Positions 1 through 11,136 are shown, counted from the stretch's first letter. The stretch: DNA of 64,000 nt from Polyangium fumosum (GCF_005144585.1 NZ_SSMQ01000018.1:118715-182714); one strand, 5' to 3'. A program made the numbers and translations. The notes: generated by a model from the sequence alone, not told the origin.

Positions 1-2890
1 GGACCCAGCGTCGGTACGTCTCCAGATCCTCTTCCACGCGGCCGACGGGCGCGTCCTTGCGCAGCATGTCCTCGCGCCGCACGCCGAACGCAGGCTCACG
101 CGCGAGGTCGAGGCGCGTCACGTCCCACCACACGACGTCATGACCGCCGGACAAACGATATCCGCCCGGACAAACCGTGGCCGGCCCGCGTGAAACCCCC
201 GGCGGCCGTGACAGGACCGTATCGTCGCCGAACGGCGGGCAGCCGGGCGCCGCGTCGACGGACGGCATCGCGCCCGAGGGAGGCGCGATCGCCGCGTGGA
301 TCGGGCCGATCCACGATTGCTCGGGGAACTGCGGAGCGTCGCCCACGGCCGGCACGATGACGAGGTCCCGCGCGCGCGTCGCGGCCACATACACGAGCCG
401 CGTGCCTTCGGCCTCGTCGCGCCGCATTTCGAGCGCCTCGTGCTCCACGAGGTCCCAGGGCGCGACGCTGCCGAGGCGGAGCGCGCAGAGCGAGCGCGAG
501 GCGTCGACGTAGCGGCTCACCGCTTGCGCGCCGAGACGCGCGGTCACGTCGGCGAGCACCACGACGGGAAATTCGAGGCCCTTGGCTCGATGCGCCGTCA
601 TGATCCGCACGCCGTCGCCGCCCTCTTCGAGGATCGGCGCTTCGGGCGCGCGACCGCGCTCGGCGTCCTCTTCGAGTTGCTCGACGAACGCGCGGAACGA
701 CGTGCCACCGGAGGCCTCGTAGGCGCGCCCGAGCTCGGCGACGTGCAGCACGTTGGCGAGCGCGCGTTCGCCCGAGGGACGCAGGGCAAACCCCACGCAG
801 GCGCGTGTCGCGTCGCAGAGCTCGGTGACCGTGGTCTCGATCGGCCGCGCGTTTCGCCCCTCGGAGAGCCGCGCGAGGAGCGAGAGCGCGGCGGCGATCG
901 GCGCGAGGTGCGGGGGCAGCGGGGCCTCGGGGATTCGTTGGGGGTGCAACTTCCCGTAGGTGAACCGGTATTCGAGCAGCGCCTCGTCGCCGACGGCGAA
1001 GAGCGAACCACGCAGCGTCGCGAAGACGGCGAGCTCGTCCTCGGGGCGCTCGATCGCGCGCAGCGCCGCGAGCATGGTCTCGACCTCCTCGCGGGCGTAA
1101 AACGACTTTCCGCCGACGAGCACGTGCGGGATGCCGCGCGCTTCGAGGGCCTCGACGTAGGCGCGCGTGACGTCCTCGCCGTGGCTCTCGAAGCGGCGGA
1201 AGACCAGGCAAACGTGCCTCGGCGCCACGGGGACGAGCTCGCCGGGCTGATCGCGCTCGGTCACCTTCCAGCCGCTCTCGTGCAGGAGCCAGTCGAGGTA
1301 CGCGCCCACCGCGGCCGGCACACTCTCCTCGACGGCGGCCGAGGTGAGCCGCTGCTTGCCGTACGGCTCGGGCACGGGAACGCACACGATCGACGGCTGC
1401 TCTGCGATCGACTTGCGCGCGGGCCGGAGCGGCACGTACCGCGCGGAGAGCGCCTCGCGATCGCCCACCATCACGGGCGCGAACGCGACGTTCACGAGCT
1501 TTTGGATCCCGGGGACCGATCGGAAGCTCGTGCTGAGCTCCACGAAGAGCGCGCCGCGCCGGACGAGCAGCTCCTTGACCTCCTCGTACACGGAAAGATC
1601 GGCCCGACGAAACCGGTAGATCGCCTGCTTCGGATCCCCGACGAGGAAGAGCTTTCCGGGCACGGGCCGCACGTCGCGATAGGCGCGGACGCTCGGATCG
1701 TCGGCCGCCAGCAGCATGAGGATCTCGGCCTGGAGCGGGTCCGTGTCCTGGAACTCGTCGACGAAGATGCAGCGATACCGCTCCTGGAACGCGCGGCGCA
1801 CCTCGCCCTGATCACGCACGAGGTCGCGCGTGCAGACGAGCAGATCCTCGAAGTCGAGCGCGCCCACCTCGGCCTTGCGCGCCTGGTACGTCGCGACGAG
1901 CGCTCCAAGCTCTTCCTGCAAGAGCGCCGCGAGATCCCCGTCGGCCGCGCGCTGGAACCGCTCGAGCGATGCCACGAGCGCTGCGTGCGCCGCGAGCAAA
2001 TCGGCCCGCGTCGTGTGCGCTCCGTAGCGGGATCCCGCGCCGCGCCGCGGTCGCATGAAGTCGCGTTGCCGCGCGAGGGCGCAAAGCTCGGCCTCGATCT
2101 CGTCGCGATCCCAGCGGTGCTCGCCCTCGGCGCGCAGGCGCATGACGAGCGCGCGTGCCGGCTCGGTGTCGCGGTGTAGCGGATCGTTTCCGTGGAGCGC
2201 GCCCTCGCTCGCCTCGGCGAAGGCCGACATCTCCGCGAGGATCGCGTCGACGGCGTGGTCCCGCTCGAACGGAGGCCGCTGCCAGCGCGCGGTGAAATGT
2301 CGCCAGGCGATGAGCTCCTGTCCGGCACGGCGCAGCCTCTCGATCGGACCGGGGCCGTGCTCGCGCCGCCGCAGGAGCCGTCGAACACCTTCGGGCGGAC
2401 GACCGAGGATCTGTTCGAGCCACCGATGGAACGCCTCGCCGTACCGCCGATCCGCCTCGGCCTCGGTCACCACGCGGAACGCCGGATCGACGCCCGCCTC
2501 CACGGGGCGCTCGCGCAGGAGATCCGCGCAAAACCCGTGGATCGTGCTGATTCGCGCTTCTTCCAGATGCGCGAGCGATCGCTCCAAGTTCGCGCGTTGC
2601 GCCTCGTCCGGGGCGAGCCTCCGCGCGCGCTCGATCCCGCTGCGCAGCCGGAGCTTGAGCTCGCCGGCTGCTTTTTCGGTAAACGTGACCGCGACGATCT
2701 CCTCGATCTCCGCGCGCCCCTCCGCGAGCACGGCGACCATGCGGAGCACGAGCTCGGTCGTCTTGCCCGTGCCGGCCGCAGCCTCGACGATCATCGTGCT
2801 CCCGAGCGCGCCGCGGATGAGCGCACGCGCCTCCGCGTCGGCGAGCCCCTCGCCTTGCAGCGCCTCGAACGCGAGCGTGCCTTCGGTCAC
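1..2890 (-). CDS. AddA/RecB-like UvrD-family helicase, partial at left edge
   Basis: ATP-dependent DNA helicase subunit of an AddAB-type double-strand-break end-processing enzyme. From the GTG at 2890 the frame stays open to base 1, giving about 963 residues without a stop, so the C-terminus (where AddA carries its nuclease domain) lies outside the window. Visible motifs: Walker A AAAGTGKTT near residues 37-45, STIHGFC near 113-119, the UvrD motif II DEFQD near 375-380, TAHRAKGLEF near 766 and the VAATRARDL segment near 835. The start GTG overlaps the stop of the upstream nuclease gene by four bases, so the two are translationally coupled. Superfamily 1 helicase is certain. AddA rather than another RecB-like family is inferred from the nuclease partner. 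Confidence 0.85.
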   Translation of the reverse strand, partial: MTEGTLAFEALQGEGLADAEARALIRGALGSTMIVEAAAGTGKTTELVLRMVAVLAEGRAEIEEIVAVTFTEKAAGELKLRLRSGIERARRLAPDEAQRANLERSLAHLEEARISTIHGFCADLLRERPVEAGVDPAFRVVTEAEADRRYGEAFHRWLEQILGRPPEGVRRLLRRREHGPGPIERLRRAGQELIAWRHFTARWQRPPFERDHAVDAILAEMSAFAEASEGALHGNDPLHRDTEPARALVMRLRAEGEHRWDRDEIEAELCALARQRDFMRPRRGAGSRYGAHTTRADLLAAHAALVASLERFQRAADGDLAALLQEELGALVATYQARKAEVGALDFEDLLVCTRDLVRDQGEVRRAFQERYRCIFVDEFQDTDPLQAEILMLLAADDPSVRAYRDVRPVPGKLFLVGDPKQAIYRFRRADLSVYEEVKELLVRRGALFVELSTSFRSVPGIQKLVNVAFAPVMVGDREALSARYVPLRPARKSIAEQPSIVCVPVPEPYGKQRLTSAAVEESVPAAVGAYLDWLLHESGWKVTERDQPGELVPVAPRHVCLVFRRFESHGEDVTRAYVEALEARGIPHVLVGGKSFYAREEVETMLAALRAIERPEDELAVFATLRGSLFAVGDEALLEYRFTYGKLHPQRIPEAPLPPHLAPIAAALSLLARLSEGRNARPIETTVTELCDATRACVGFALRPSGERALANVLHVAELGRAYEASGGTSFRAFVEQLEEDAERGRAPEAPILEEGGDGVRIMTAHRAKGLEFPVVVLADVTARLGAQAVSRYVDASRSLCALRLGSVAPWDLVEHEALEMRRDEAEGTRLVYVAATRARDLVIVPAVGDAPQFPEQSWIGPIHAAIAPPSGAMPSVDAAPGCPPFGDDTVLSRPPGVSRGPATVCPGGYRLSGGHDVVWWDVTRLDLAREPAFGVRREDMLRKDAPVGRVEEDLETYRRWV

Positions 2891-5800
2891 GGCTCACCTC
2901 GGAGCAGACGAAGCCGCGTGAACAACGCGCCGCCGTCGAGCGAGTCCTCGTCCTTGCGCGCCGCGCGCCTCTCCTCGTGGGGCCCGCATACGAGCCTGTA
3001 GCCGCAGGTCTCACACGCGCCCGGCCTCGGCGCAGGCGGGAAAAACCCCTTGTCGATTGCCTCGTCGACGAGCGAGAGCACGCGGACGGCCTTCGCGCGC
3101 GCCGACTCGTCGAGCTCGATCACGTGCTCGACATACCCACCGCGTGCCGTACAGAACGACAAACTCGCGTCCGCCACCGGCTCCTTCCACACCGCCTCGT
3201 ACGCGAGACCGTAGAGCACCGGCTGCAGCACTTCGCCGCCGTCGATCACGAGCCCCGGCCGCGTGAAGTTCGCCCCCGTCTTCACGTCGGTCACACGTGC
3301 ATGCCCTGTCGCCGCATGCCGCTCGACCACGTCGATCGCGCCGTGCAGCAGGTACTGCCCCTCGATCAACGCGGCCTCGACCACGCTGCGTGGATCCTCG
3401 TGCTCGTGCGGCGGCAGCCCGAACGCGAGGTCGTACCGCACCGGCCAGACGAGCCAGCTCTGCTCGGCCACGCGCGCGAGCCACGTATGAAGCTCCACCC
3501 GCGCGCGCTCGATCTCGTCGCGGAACACGCTCTCCACCGGCGGCAGCGTACGCTCCTCGTGCTCGCGCGCCGCCGCGTCGAGCCGCTCATCGAGCACGGC
3601 CTCGGCCCGCGACAAACCATCCGGGCCGAACGGCAGCGCCCCTTCTCGCTCCAGCTTTGCGAGCGTCTCGGCTTGCACACGGTGAAAGAGCACGCCGCGC
3701 GAGATCGGATCGAGCCTATCGGGCGAACCGCGCCGCTCGCGCGCCGGCAGCCGGTGGATCGCCGCCAGCAAGAATCGATACGGGCACGCCGCGAACTTCT
3801 CGAGCGCCGTCACTGCATACGGCCGCACGCGCAGCCGGCTCGCCGCGAGCACCGCCGCCGTCGCCGCGGTCTTGCGCACGATGCCGTCATGATGCGTCAC
3901 GGGTTTGTCCCAGCGCGCCGACCGTGTACGCAACGATCGCGCGAGGTGCGGATTCAAATCCAGCAAGTACTGCGCGCGCCCTGCCGCCTCGGCCTCCTCG
4001 CCTCCGTGCAAGAGCCGCCCCAGCATCGCGAGGTCATGCTCGGCGTCGTCGATCGCGTCCTCGGGCTCGGCGGGCGCGGGCCACGCGAGCCGCGCGCCCG
4101 ACGCGCTCGCCGCGTCTCGCTCCAGCGCGTCGTGATCGGGCAACGTCCCCGTCGTCGCGCGTCGCACGTCGAGCCCATAAAACGAAGGCACCCGCGGCCG
4201 TCCCGCCGCCACCTCGACGCGCGGATACGAGAGATGCACCCGCTCTCGCGCAGCCCCCACGGACAAACGCAGAAGCAACCGCTCATTGCGGCTCCGATCT
4301 GCCTGCGTCCGCAACGCCTTCGAGATCGCGCGCCGGTCTCCGTCGAGCAGGATCGGATCCTCGCGCGGCGCCTCCGGGAACAGCCGCTCGGCAAGCCCGG
4401 GGACGAACACCACCGCGAACGATCGACCTCGCGCGAGCTCCGGCGTCCCCACGAACACCGCGCCGTATCGTCTCCCCGACGGCGGCGTCACGCGGGACCC
4501 GAGCCGGCCTTCGAGCACGCGCCGAACTTCGTCGAACGACACCGCCGGCAGCTCCGCCATCGGCGCGAGCTCGAACAGCGCGGAGAGCACGTCCTCCGGC
4601 TCTTCCAGCGCCATCCGCGCGAGCTTGCCGAGCTCCTCGATCCACACACCCCAGCTCCCGTGCTCGGGCAGCGACGCGAGCGTATCGACGAGCGGAAGCG
4701 CGAACCGCGTGAGCTCCGAGAGCGCCTCGATCTCGCGCTCCACCGTCTCGATCCGCGGCGAGCTCGGATCCCGCCGCCGGAGCAACGCAAGCTCCCGTTC
4801 GAAGGCCTTTCCGAGGGCCGCGAGCCGCTCGGCCCAGCGCTCCTTGCGCCCGACGATCGAGGCCTTCGTGAGCAGACGCTCCCATCCGATCGGCGCGGAC
4901 CGCACAGGCACACGCGCACCCTCGCTCACCTGCTCGCGACGCATCCGTTTCGCCGTCGGCTCGCCTTCGAGCAGCGCGCCGAAAAGATCGGCCCGCGGCA
5001 TCAACGGCCGCGGCGCTGCCTCTGCCGCGACGTTCTCCTTCGGCATCGGCGCGAGCGACAGGTACTCGGCGAACCGCCGCGGTGAGAGGTCTTCGGCGCG
5101 ACAGGCGAGCAGCGCGAGGAACGCGCGTCCCGAGGGATCCGGCCGCGCGGCGCCTATCGCAAAATGCGCGGGAATCTTCGCGCGGCGCAGCGCGCTCTCG
5201 AGCAACGCCGCGTACGTGTCGGGCGCGCGCAGGAACACCGCGATGTCGTCGAACGGCACGCCGCGCCGCGCCTCCGCGAGGATCCGACGCGTGATCTCCA
5301 CGCACTCGCGCCCCTCGCCCGGCGCCGAGAAAAACGACACGTCCTCCCCCGCCTCCGCGGCCGGCAGCTCCGCGGCGGCGAACAGGTATTGATGCAGCCG
5401 CGAGAGCGACGAATGCGACCGCTCGCTCCGATCCGTCACGACCTCCGAAGCGAGCGCTGCGAGCGCCTCCACCGCGCGATCGTCCCCTGTCGGCGCCGTC
5501 GCGAACGTGACCTCCGCCGCGGCGACGAGCTCCGCGACGAACCTCTCTTCGAGCCGCGACGCGATCGGCACGTCGAGAAGCACGAGCCGCGCCCTTCGTA
5601 TCTCGCTCGCCTCGCGCACGGCCACCGTCGCCGCCGCGAGCACCTCCGCGCGATCGGCGATCCGCGCTCGCTCTCGCTGCTCGTCGTAGCGACGCGCGAG
5701 CTCCCGCAGATCCCGGCTCCTCGGATCGTCCCCTCGGATCTCCGCCGGCCCGACGCCCTCCACCCGCAGCTCGCTGAGCGTCGCCGCGAGCGTGCTCGCG

Positions 5801-6147
5801 AAGCTCGGCGTCCGCGCGACTGGCGCGAAATATCCCAGCGCGCCCGCTTCGAGCGCGCTCGCCACGGCGCGCGCCACCACCGCCTCCACGCCGAGCGGCG
5901 TGGCCGGCGCGAGCCTCCGCCGCGCGAGCTCCGGCGCTGCGAGGCGCGCCGCGAGTTGCCCGAGCGTCAGACGATGCAGCCCGAAGATCGCGCCTCGCGA
6001 CGAACCCACCCGCGCCGCGAGATCGAGCGCTGCCCCGCGGGACGGCCCCACCAGGAGCGCGACCGCGTCGGCGTTCCCCTCCCCGAGGAAAACCTCCGCG
6101 GCCCGGAGCCGCTCCTCGCTTCGGGGGGACACGAGCAGACGCAGCAC
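2887..6147 (-). CDS. AddB-like PD-(D/E)XK iron-sulfur nuclease
   Basis: Protein of 1086 residues, the length of an AddB-type subunit. The N-terminal two thirds is a degenerate helicase-like scaffold without a Walker A motif. The C-terminal third is a PD-(D/E)XK nuclease with HGAIDVVE (Asp near 938) followed by TDVKTG (Lys near 956). One Cys at about 788 (ACPYRF) plus Cys at about 1045, 1048 and 1054 (C-x2-C-x5-C) match the four ligands of the [4Fe-4S] cluster in AddB/Cas4 nucleases. The start codon is GTG; an ATG slightly upstream is in another frame. It begins 79 bases after rtcA on the same strand and its stop overlaps the helicase start, so read-through from the rtcBA promoter is possible but not shown. 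Confidence 0.85.
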   Translation of the reverse strand: MLRLLVSPRSEERLRAAEVFLGEGNADAVALLVGPSRGAALDLAARVGSSRGAIFGLHRLTLGQLAARLAAPELARRRLAPATPLGVEAVVARAVASALEAGALGYFAPVARTPSFASTLAATLSELRVEGVGPAEIRGDDPRSRDLRELARRYDEQRERARIADRAEVLAAATVAVREASEIRRARLVLLDVPIASRLEERFVAELVAAAEVTFATAPTGDDRAVEALAALASEVVTDRSERSHSSLSRLHQYLFAAAELPAAEAGEDVSFFSAPGEGRECVEITRRILAEARRGVPFDDIAVFLRAPDTYAALLESALRRAKIPAHFAIGAARPDPSGRAFLALLACRAEDLSPRRFAEYLSLAPMPKENVAAEAAPRPLMPRADLFGALLEGEPTAKRMRREQVSEGARVPVRSAPIGWERLLTKASIVGRKERWAERLAALGKAFERELALLRRRDPSSPRIETVEREIEALSELTRFALPLVDTLASLPEHGSWGVWIEELGKLARMALEEPEDVLSALFELAPMAELPAVSFDEVRRVLEGRLGSRVTPPSGRRYGAVFVGTPELARGRSFAVVFVPGLAERLFPEAPREDPILLDGDRRAISKALRTQADRSRNERLLLRLSVGAARERVHLSYPRVEVAAGRPRVPSFYGLDVRRATTGTLPDHDALERDAASASGARLAWPAPAEPEDAIDDAEHDLAMLGRLLHGGEEAEAAGRAQYLLDLNPHLARSLRTRSARWDKPVTHHDGIVRKTAATAAVLAASRLRVRPYAVTALEKFAACPYRFLLAAIHRLPARERRGSPDRLDPISRGVLFHRVQAETLAKLEREGALPFGPDGLSRAEAVLDERLDAAAREHEERTLPPVESVFRDEIERARVELHTWLARVAEQSWLVWPVRYDLAFGLPPHEHEDPRSVVEAALIEGQYLLHGAIDVVERHAATGHARVTDVKTGANFTRPGLVIDGGEVLQPVLYGLAYEAVWKEPVADASLSFCTARGGYVEHVIELDESARAKAVRVLSLVDEAIDKGFFPPAPRPGACETCGYRLVCGPHEERRAARKDEDSLDGGALFTRLRLLRGEP

Positions 6148-6225
6148 GTGCCCGTCATGCCCGGGGTCGGCCGCGTTGTCGAGCGTTCCCTTGCATGCCG
6201 AGCCCGAGCGCCTGCCCGCTCGCTC

Positions 6226-7254
6226 CTACCGCCGCATTCCTTTGACCTCGATCACGCATTCCTCCGCGCCACGCTCGTCCATCCGCACCTCCGTTCCCAG
6301 GAAGGTCCGGATCACCTCGACTTGCGTCCGCGTGTGCCCCGACGGTGCGAGCGTGCGAAAGGCCCCGCCCTCGCCGAGCGCCATCGGCAAGAGCAGTTGA
6401 TCGGCGAGGTGCTCGCCGACGGGCACGCCAGCGACGAGATATCGCTTCACCTCCTTCGCGAGCTTCTCTGCCACGGCCTCCGCGCGCACTCCGCGCTCGC
6501 CGAACGACGTGAAGATCTCCGTCACGTGCTCGCTCTCCACGTCGGCCACAAGCGCGTTGCCCGGCCCCGGGCTGTTCTTCACGACCTCGGGCCGCGCGCA
6601 CGCGCGATCCCACGGCACCTCCGCGAGGAACGCGTCCACCTCGCGCAGCCCGACCGTGCCTGGGATCTGCGACACGAGCGCGCGAAGCTGCGTCCTTCGC
6701 ACCTCGCCTCGATTGAGCAGCGCGAGAGCCGCGAGCCGCGGGCAGCCCTCCACGGTCACCTCCACGCGGCCCCCGCCGGCCGGGTAAAACCCGTACGACA
6801 CGATCTGCGCCGAGATGCTCGCGCCCATGCGACGCACGATCGGCAAAAACGCGCGCTCCACGAAATCGTAGGGCGGCGCCATCGGGTTGTGCGTCCCGCC
6901 CTCGAACACGAGCGACGAGCTGCCGGCCGTCGCGAGCAGCGCCGGCAGCACCGTCTGCAGCACGAGCGTCGCGCTCCCCGCGCTCCCGATCGCGAACCGA
7001 TACGACCCGTGCTTCACGGCGCTCGGCCTGAACACGAGCTCGCGCGAATTGATCACGTCGCCTTCGAGCGCCGCGCCGCTCACCTCCGCGGCCGCGCGCA
7101 CGGCCGCGAGGTGCTGACGCATGAGCCCCGGCTTCGACCGCCTCGCGCGGATCGAGTGCACCCGGAACGCCTGACCCGTCACCATCGACAAGGCCAGGGA
7201 GGAGCGCAGGATCTGCCCTCCGCCCTCGCCCGTTGCTCCATCCAGCGTCAGCAT
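6226..7254 (-). CDS. rtcA: RNA 3'-terminal phosphate cyclase RtcA
   Basis: Converts an RNA 3'-phosphate to a 2',3'-cyclic phosphate using ATP and an enzyme-AMP intermediate. At 342 residues it matches the family length. The N-terminus has the signature LDGATGEGGGQILRSSLALS and the RPGL-type segment SKPGLMRQHL. The histidine of GHTRTQVEVI, at residue 307, aligns with the AMP-accepting His309 of E. coli RtcA. It follows rtcB with only a four-base gap, so both are expected on one mRNA from the sigma-54 promoter upstream of rtcB. Its role beside RtcB is end conversion in RNA repair. Confidence 0.96.
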   Translation of the reverse strand: MLTLDGATGEGGGQILRSSLALSMVTGQAFRVHSIRARRSKPGLMRQHLAAVRAAAEVSGAALEGDVINSRELVFRPSAVKHGSYRFAIGSAGSATLVLQTVLPALLATAGSSSLVFEGGTHNPMAPPYDFVERAFLPIVRRMGASISAQIVSYGFYPAGGGRVEVTVEGCPRLAALALLNRGEVRRTQLRALVSQIPGTVGLREVDAFLAEVPWDRACARPEVVKNSPGPGNALVADVESEHVTEIFTSFGERGVRAEAVAEKLAKEVKRYLVAGVPVGEHLADQLLLPMALGEGGAFRTLAPSGHTRTQVEVIRTFLGTEVRMDERGAEECVIEVKGMRR

Positions 7255-7257
7255 CGC

Positions 7258-8488
<1,231 letters not shown>

Positions 8489-8531
8489 GGTCGCCTAGCC
8501 TTTCACGTCACGGGTGGACGCGGACCGGAAG

Positions 8532-8547
8532 AGCACGCCGCGTGCCT
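8532..8547 (-). promoter_or_regulatory. sigma-54 (RpoN) promoter of rtcBA
   Basis: On the minus strand this reads AGGCACGCGGCGTGCT, with the invariant GG (8546-8545) and GC (8534-8533) exactly ten bases apart, close to the consensus TGGCACG-N4-TTGCW. The expected start site is near 8521, leaving a leader of about 33 bases with a ribosome site before rtcB. The neighbouring activator RtcR acts only with sigma-54, which supports the call. Confidence 0.8.
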
Positions 8548-8587
8548 GGCTCCCGGGGCCCTTTTTCGCGTCCGCGCATAGACACCT

Positions 8588-8603
8588 GGATAAAGTCCGA
8601 TAC
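8588..8603. promoter_or_regulatory. candidate RtcR upstream activator site, rtcBA
   Basis: The plus strand reads GGATAAAGTCCGATAC. Its complement, GTATCGGACTTTATCC, shares the frame GTAT-N6-8-TATCC with sites ahead of the two other sigma-54 promoters in the window. It is centred about 75 bases upstream of the predicted rtcB start site. Function is inferred from position and similarity only. Confidence 0.45.
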
Positions 8604-8642
8604 AGGGGACGAAGAACGTGCTATTCTGTCGTCGACCTTACC

Positions 8643-10271
8643 ATGTCCTCTCGACCCCTCGTCGTGTTCGGCATCCTCGGCACCTCGCTCGACGCGGGCA
8701 AAGGCCCAGCGCGCTGGGAGAAGTGGCGGCCCACGGTCTCGCTTTGCCAGCACGAGGACCTGCTCGTGAGCCGCCTCGTCTTGCTCGCGGAGCCCAGATT
8801 CGGCGATCTCGCCACGCAGATCGAAGAGGACGTCCGCCACGCCTCGCCCGACACAATCGTCGAGCGAATCGCGGTCACCTGGAAGGACGCCTGGGATTTC
8901 GAGGAGGTTTATGCCGGCCTCCACGACATCGCGCGCGCCTATCCGTGGAAACCCGAGCGCGAGGATTATCTTATCCACCTCACGACGGGCACCCACGTCG
9001 CGCAGATCTGCCTCTTCCTCCTGACCGAGGCCCGTTATTTCCCCGGCCGCGTCATCCAGACCTCGCCGCCCCGCAAGGAGACCCGCGGCGGACCGGGCGC
9101 GTACACGATCGTCGACCTCGACCTCTCCCGCTATGACCGCATTGCTTCGCGCTTCTCCCGCGAGCGCCACGAGGGCCAAAGCTTCCTCAAGGCTGGCATC
9201 GACACCAAGAATGCCTCGTTCAATCGCCTGATCGAGCGCGTCGAAGAGGTCGCCAAGGCCTCGCGCGCCCCGATGCTCCTCATGGGCCCCACGGGCGCCG
9301 GCAAGAGCCAGCTCGCCGCGCGCATTTACGAGCTCAAGAAAGCGCGACGCCAGATCCAGGGCGATTTCGTCCCGGTCAACTGCGCCACGCTCCGCGGCGA
9401 CGCGGCCATGGCCACGCTCTTCGGCCATAAAAAGGGCGCGTACACCGGCGCCGTCGCCGATCGCCCGGGCCTCTTGCGCAAGGCCGATGGCGGACTCCTC
9501 TTCCTCGATGAGATCGGCGAGCTCGGCCTCGACGAGCAGGCCATGCTCCTCCGCGCGATCGAGCAAAAGGCGTTTTATCCGGTCGGCGCGGACCAGGAGG
9601 TCAAGAGTGATTTCCTCCTCATCGCCGGCACGAACCGCGACCTCGGGGCCCGGGCGGCGCGCGGCGATTTTCGCGAGGACCTATACGCCCGTATCAACCT
9701 CTGGACCTTCCGCCTCCCGGCCCTGCGCGAGCGCCCCGAGGACATCGAGCCGAACCTCGATTACGAACTCGAGCTTGCCTCGCGCCTCCTCGGCGTCAAC
9801 GTCACCATGAACCGCGCCGCGCGCGAGGCCTTCCTCGATTTTGCTGCCTCCCCGCGTGCCCTCTGGAGCGGCAATTTTCGGGACCTCAACGCCTGCGTCA
9901 CCCGCATGGCCACGCTCGCGCACGGCGGCCGCATCACGAAGGAAAACGTCGCCGAGGAGATCGAACGATTGGAACTCGCCTGGGCGAGCGGACGCATTCA
10001 CCTGCCAAATGGCAGCTCCGCCGGCGGCGGCAAAATCCTCGCCGAGGTCCTCGGCGCCGAGGCCTCCACAAAGCTCGATCGATTCGACCGCGCCCAGCTC
10101 GAAGAGGTCTTACGGGTCTGCCGCGCCTCGCGCACCCTCAGCGAGGCCGGCCGCACGCTCTTCGCCGAATCGCGCAAGGAGCGCACCACGGTCAACGACG
10201 CCGATCGATTACGCAAATACCTCGCCCGCTTCGGCCTCGACTGGCAAACCGCGAGCGGACGCTCCACCTGA
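8643..10271 (+). CDS. rtcR: sigma-54-dependent activator RtcR with CARF sensor domain
   Basis: Enhancer-binding protein that activates rtcBA and, in several bacteria, an rsr/Y-RNA operon. A longer frame opens at 8514, but the ATG at 8643 places the conserved RtcR N-terminus (VVFGILGTSLDAGKG, then RWEKWRPTVSLCQ) at the protein start, giving 542 residues. The first about 185 residues are the RtcR/CARF sensor, with the signature LTTGTHVAQICLFLL. The AAA+ domain has Walker A GPTGAGKS near 214-221, a GAYTGA sigma-54 contact loop near 266 and Walker B LLFLDEIGEL near 283-292. The C-terminus is a Fis-like DNA-binding region. CARF domains bind RNA-derived or cyclic nucleotide ligands, so an RNA-damage signal is plausible. 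A transporter gene follows 18 bases downstream. Confidence 0.95.
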   Translation: MSSRPLVVFGILGTSLDAGKGPARWEKWRPTVSLCQHEDLLVSRLVLLAEPRFGDLATQIEEDVRHASPDTIVERIAVTWKDAWDFEEVYAGLHDIARAYPWKPEREDYLIHLTTGTHVAQICLFLLTEARYFPGRVIQTSPPRKETRGGPGAYTIVDLDLSRYDRIASRFSRERHEGQSFLKAGIDTKNASFNRLIERVEEVAKASRAPMLLMGPTGAGKSQLAARIYELKKARRQIQGDFVPVNCATLRGDAAMATLFGHKKGAYTGAVADRPGLLRKADGGLLFLDEIGELGLDEQAMLLRAIEQKAFYPVGADQEVKSDFLLIAGTNRDLGARAARGDFREDLYARINLWTFRLPALRERPEDIEPNLDYELELASRLLGVNVTMNRAAREAFLDFAASPRALWSGNFRDLNACVTRMATLAHGGRITKENVAEEIERLELAWASGRIHLPNGSSAGGGKILAEVLGAEASTKLDRFDRAQLEEVLRVCRASRTLSEAGRTLFAESRKERTTVNDADRLRKYLARFGLDWQTASGRST

Positions 10272-10289
10272 TTCGGACCGAGGCCCCCC

Positions 10290-11084
10290 ATGCCGCTCGT
10301 CTCCCAGGACCTCGGTTTTTCCAGTCAGAACCCGCTCGCCCTCGTGGCCCTCTTCGCCGTGGGCTTCGTGGCCTCGTCGATCAACGCCGTCGCCGGCGGC
10401 GGATCCCTCCTCTCCTTCCCGCTCCTCGTCGCATTCGGCGTCCCTCCGCTCGCCGCGAATGCCACGAACGCGGTCGCCCTCTGGCCCGGCTCGCTCGCGA
10501 GCGCGTACGGCTTCCGCGACCAGCTCGCGCGCACGAAGCCCCATTTGCGATACCTCACGCTCCCGACGATCACCGGCGCGCTCCTCGGCGCATGGCTGCT
10601 CACGCACACGCCCGAGCGCCTCTTCGATTTCGTCGTCCCGCTCCTCGTCCTCCTCGCCACGCTCCTCCTCGCCTTCCAGGCGCGGATCCGCAAGGCCGCC
10701 CTCGGCCAAAAGGCGCGCGTCCCCGTAGCGCTCGGGATCTTCTTGCAATTCCTGGTCAGCGTCTACGGCGGATACTTCGGGGCTGGGATGGGCATCGTCA
10801 TGCTCGCCGTCTTTGGCCTCTTCATCGAGGGGACACTGCACGAGCTCAATGCCATGAAGGCCTGGCTCGGCGTGGCGATCAACCTCGTCGCCTCGATGTT
10901 TTTCCTCCGCGAGGGCCTGCTCTGGCTCGTCCCCGGATTCTCCGTCATGGCCGGCGCCATCGCAGGCGGCTATTTCTCGGCACGCCTCTCGCAACGCATC
11001 GACCCTGACAAACTGCGTCGAGCGATCGTGGTGCTAGGCTTCGCCATGACGGCCTGGTTTTTCCGGGCCGCCTTCTTCCGTTGA
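10290..11084 (+). CDS. TSUP (TauE/SafE) family membrane transporter
   Basis: Integral membrane protein of 264 residues with about eight hydrophobic segments. It has the typical TSUP repeat motif SSINAVAGGGSLLSFPLL near residues 29-46 and a matching second-half segment around FGAGMGIVML. The family exports or imports sulfite, sulfoacetate and related sulfur or organic anions; the substrate cannot be read from the sequence. It starts 18 bases after rtcR on the same strand and may be co-transcribed, although no link to RNA repair is evident. Confidence 0.88.
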   Translation: MPLVSQDLGFSSQNPLALVALFAVGFVASSINAVAGGGSLLSFPLLVAFGVPPLAANATNAVALWPGSLASAYGFRDQLARTKPHLRYLTLPTITGALLGAWLLTHTPERLFDFVVPLLVLLATLLLAFQARIRKAALGQKARVPVALGIFLQFLVSVYGGYFGAGMGIVMLAVFGLFIEGTLHELNAMKAWLGVAINLVASMFFLREGLLWLVPGFSVMAGAIAGGYFSARLSQRIDPDKLRRAIVVLGFAMTAWFFRAAFFR

Positions 11085-11136
11085 TCAGGGCGCCTCGGCG
11101 GGCCCCCGATGACCACCTGCCCGGGCGCAATGCACT

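Noticed and set aside
296..5085. Long plus-strand open frames opposite the AddAB-like genes
   Set aside because: They are antisense shadows of high-GC genes; translations are Arg/His/Ala-rich without motifs, while the minus strand shows helicase and nuclease motifs.
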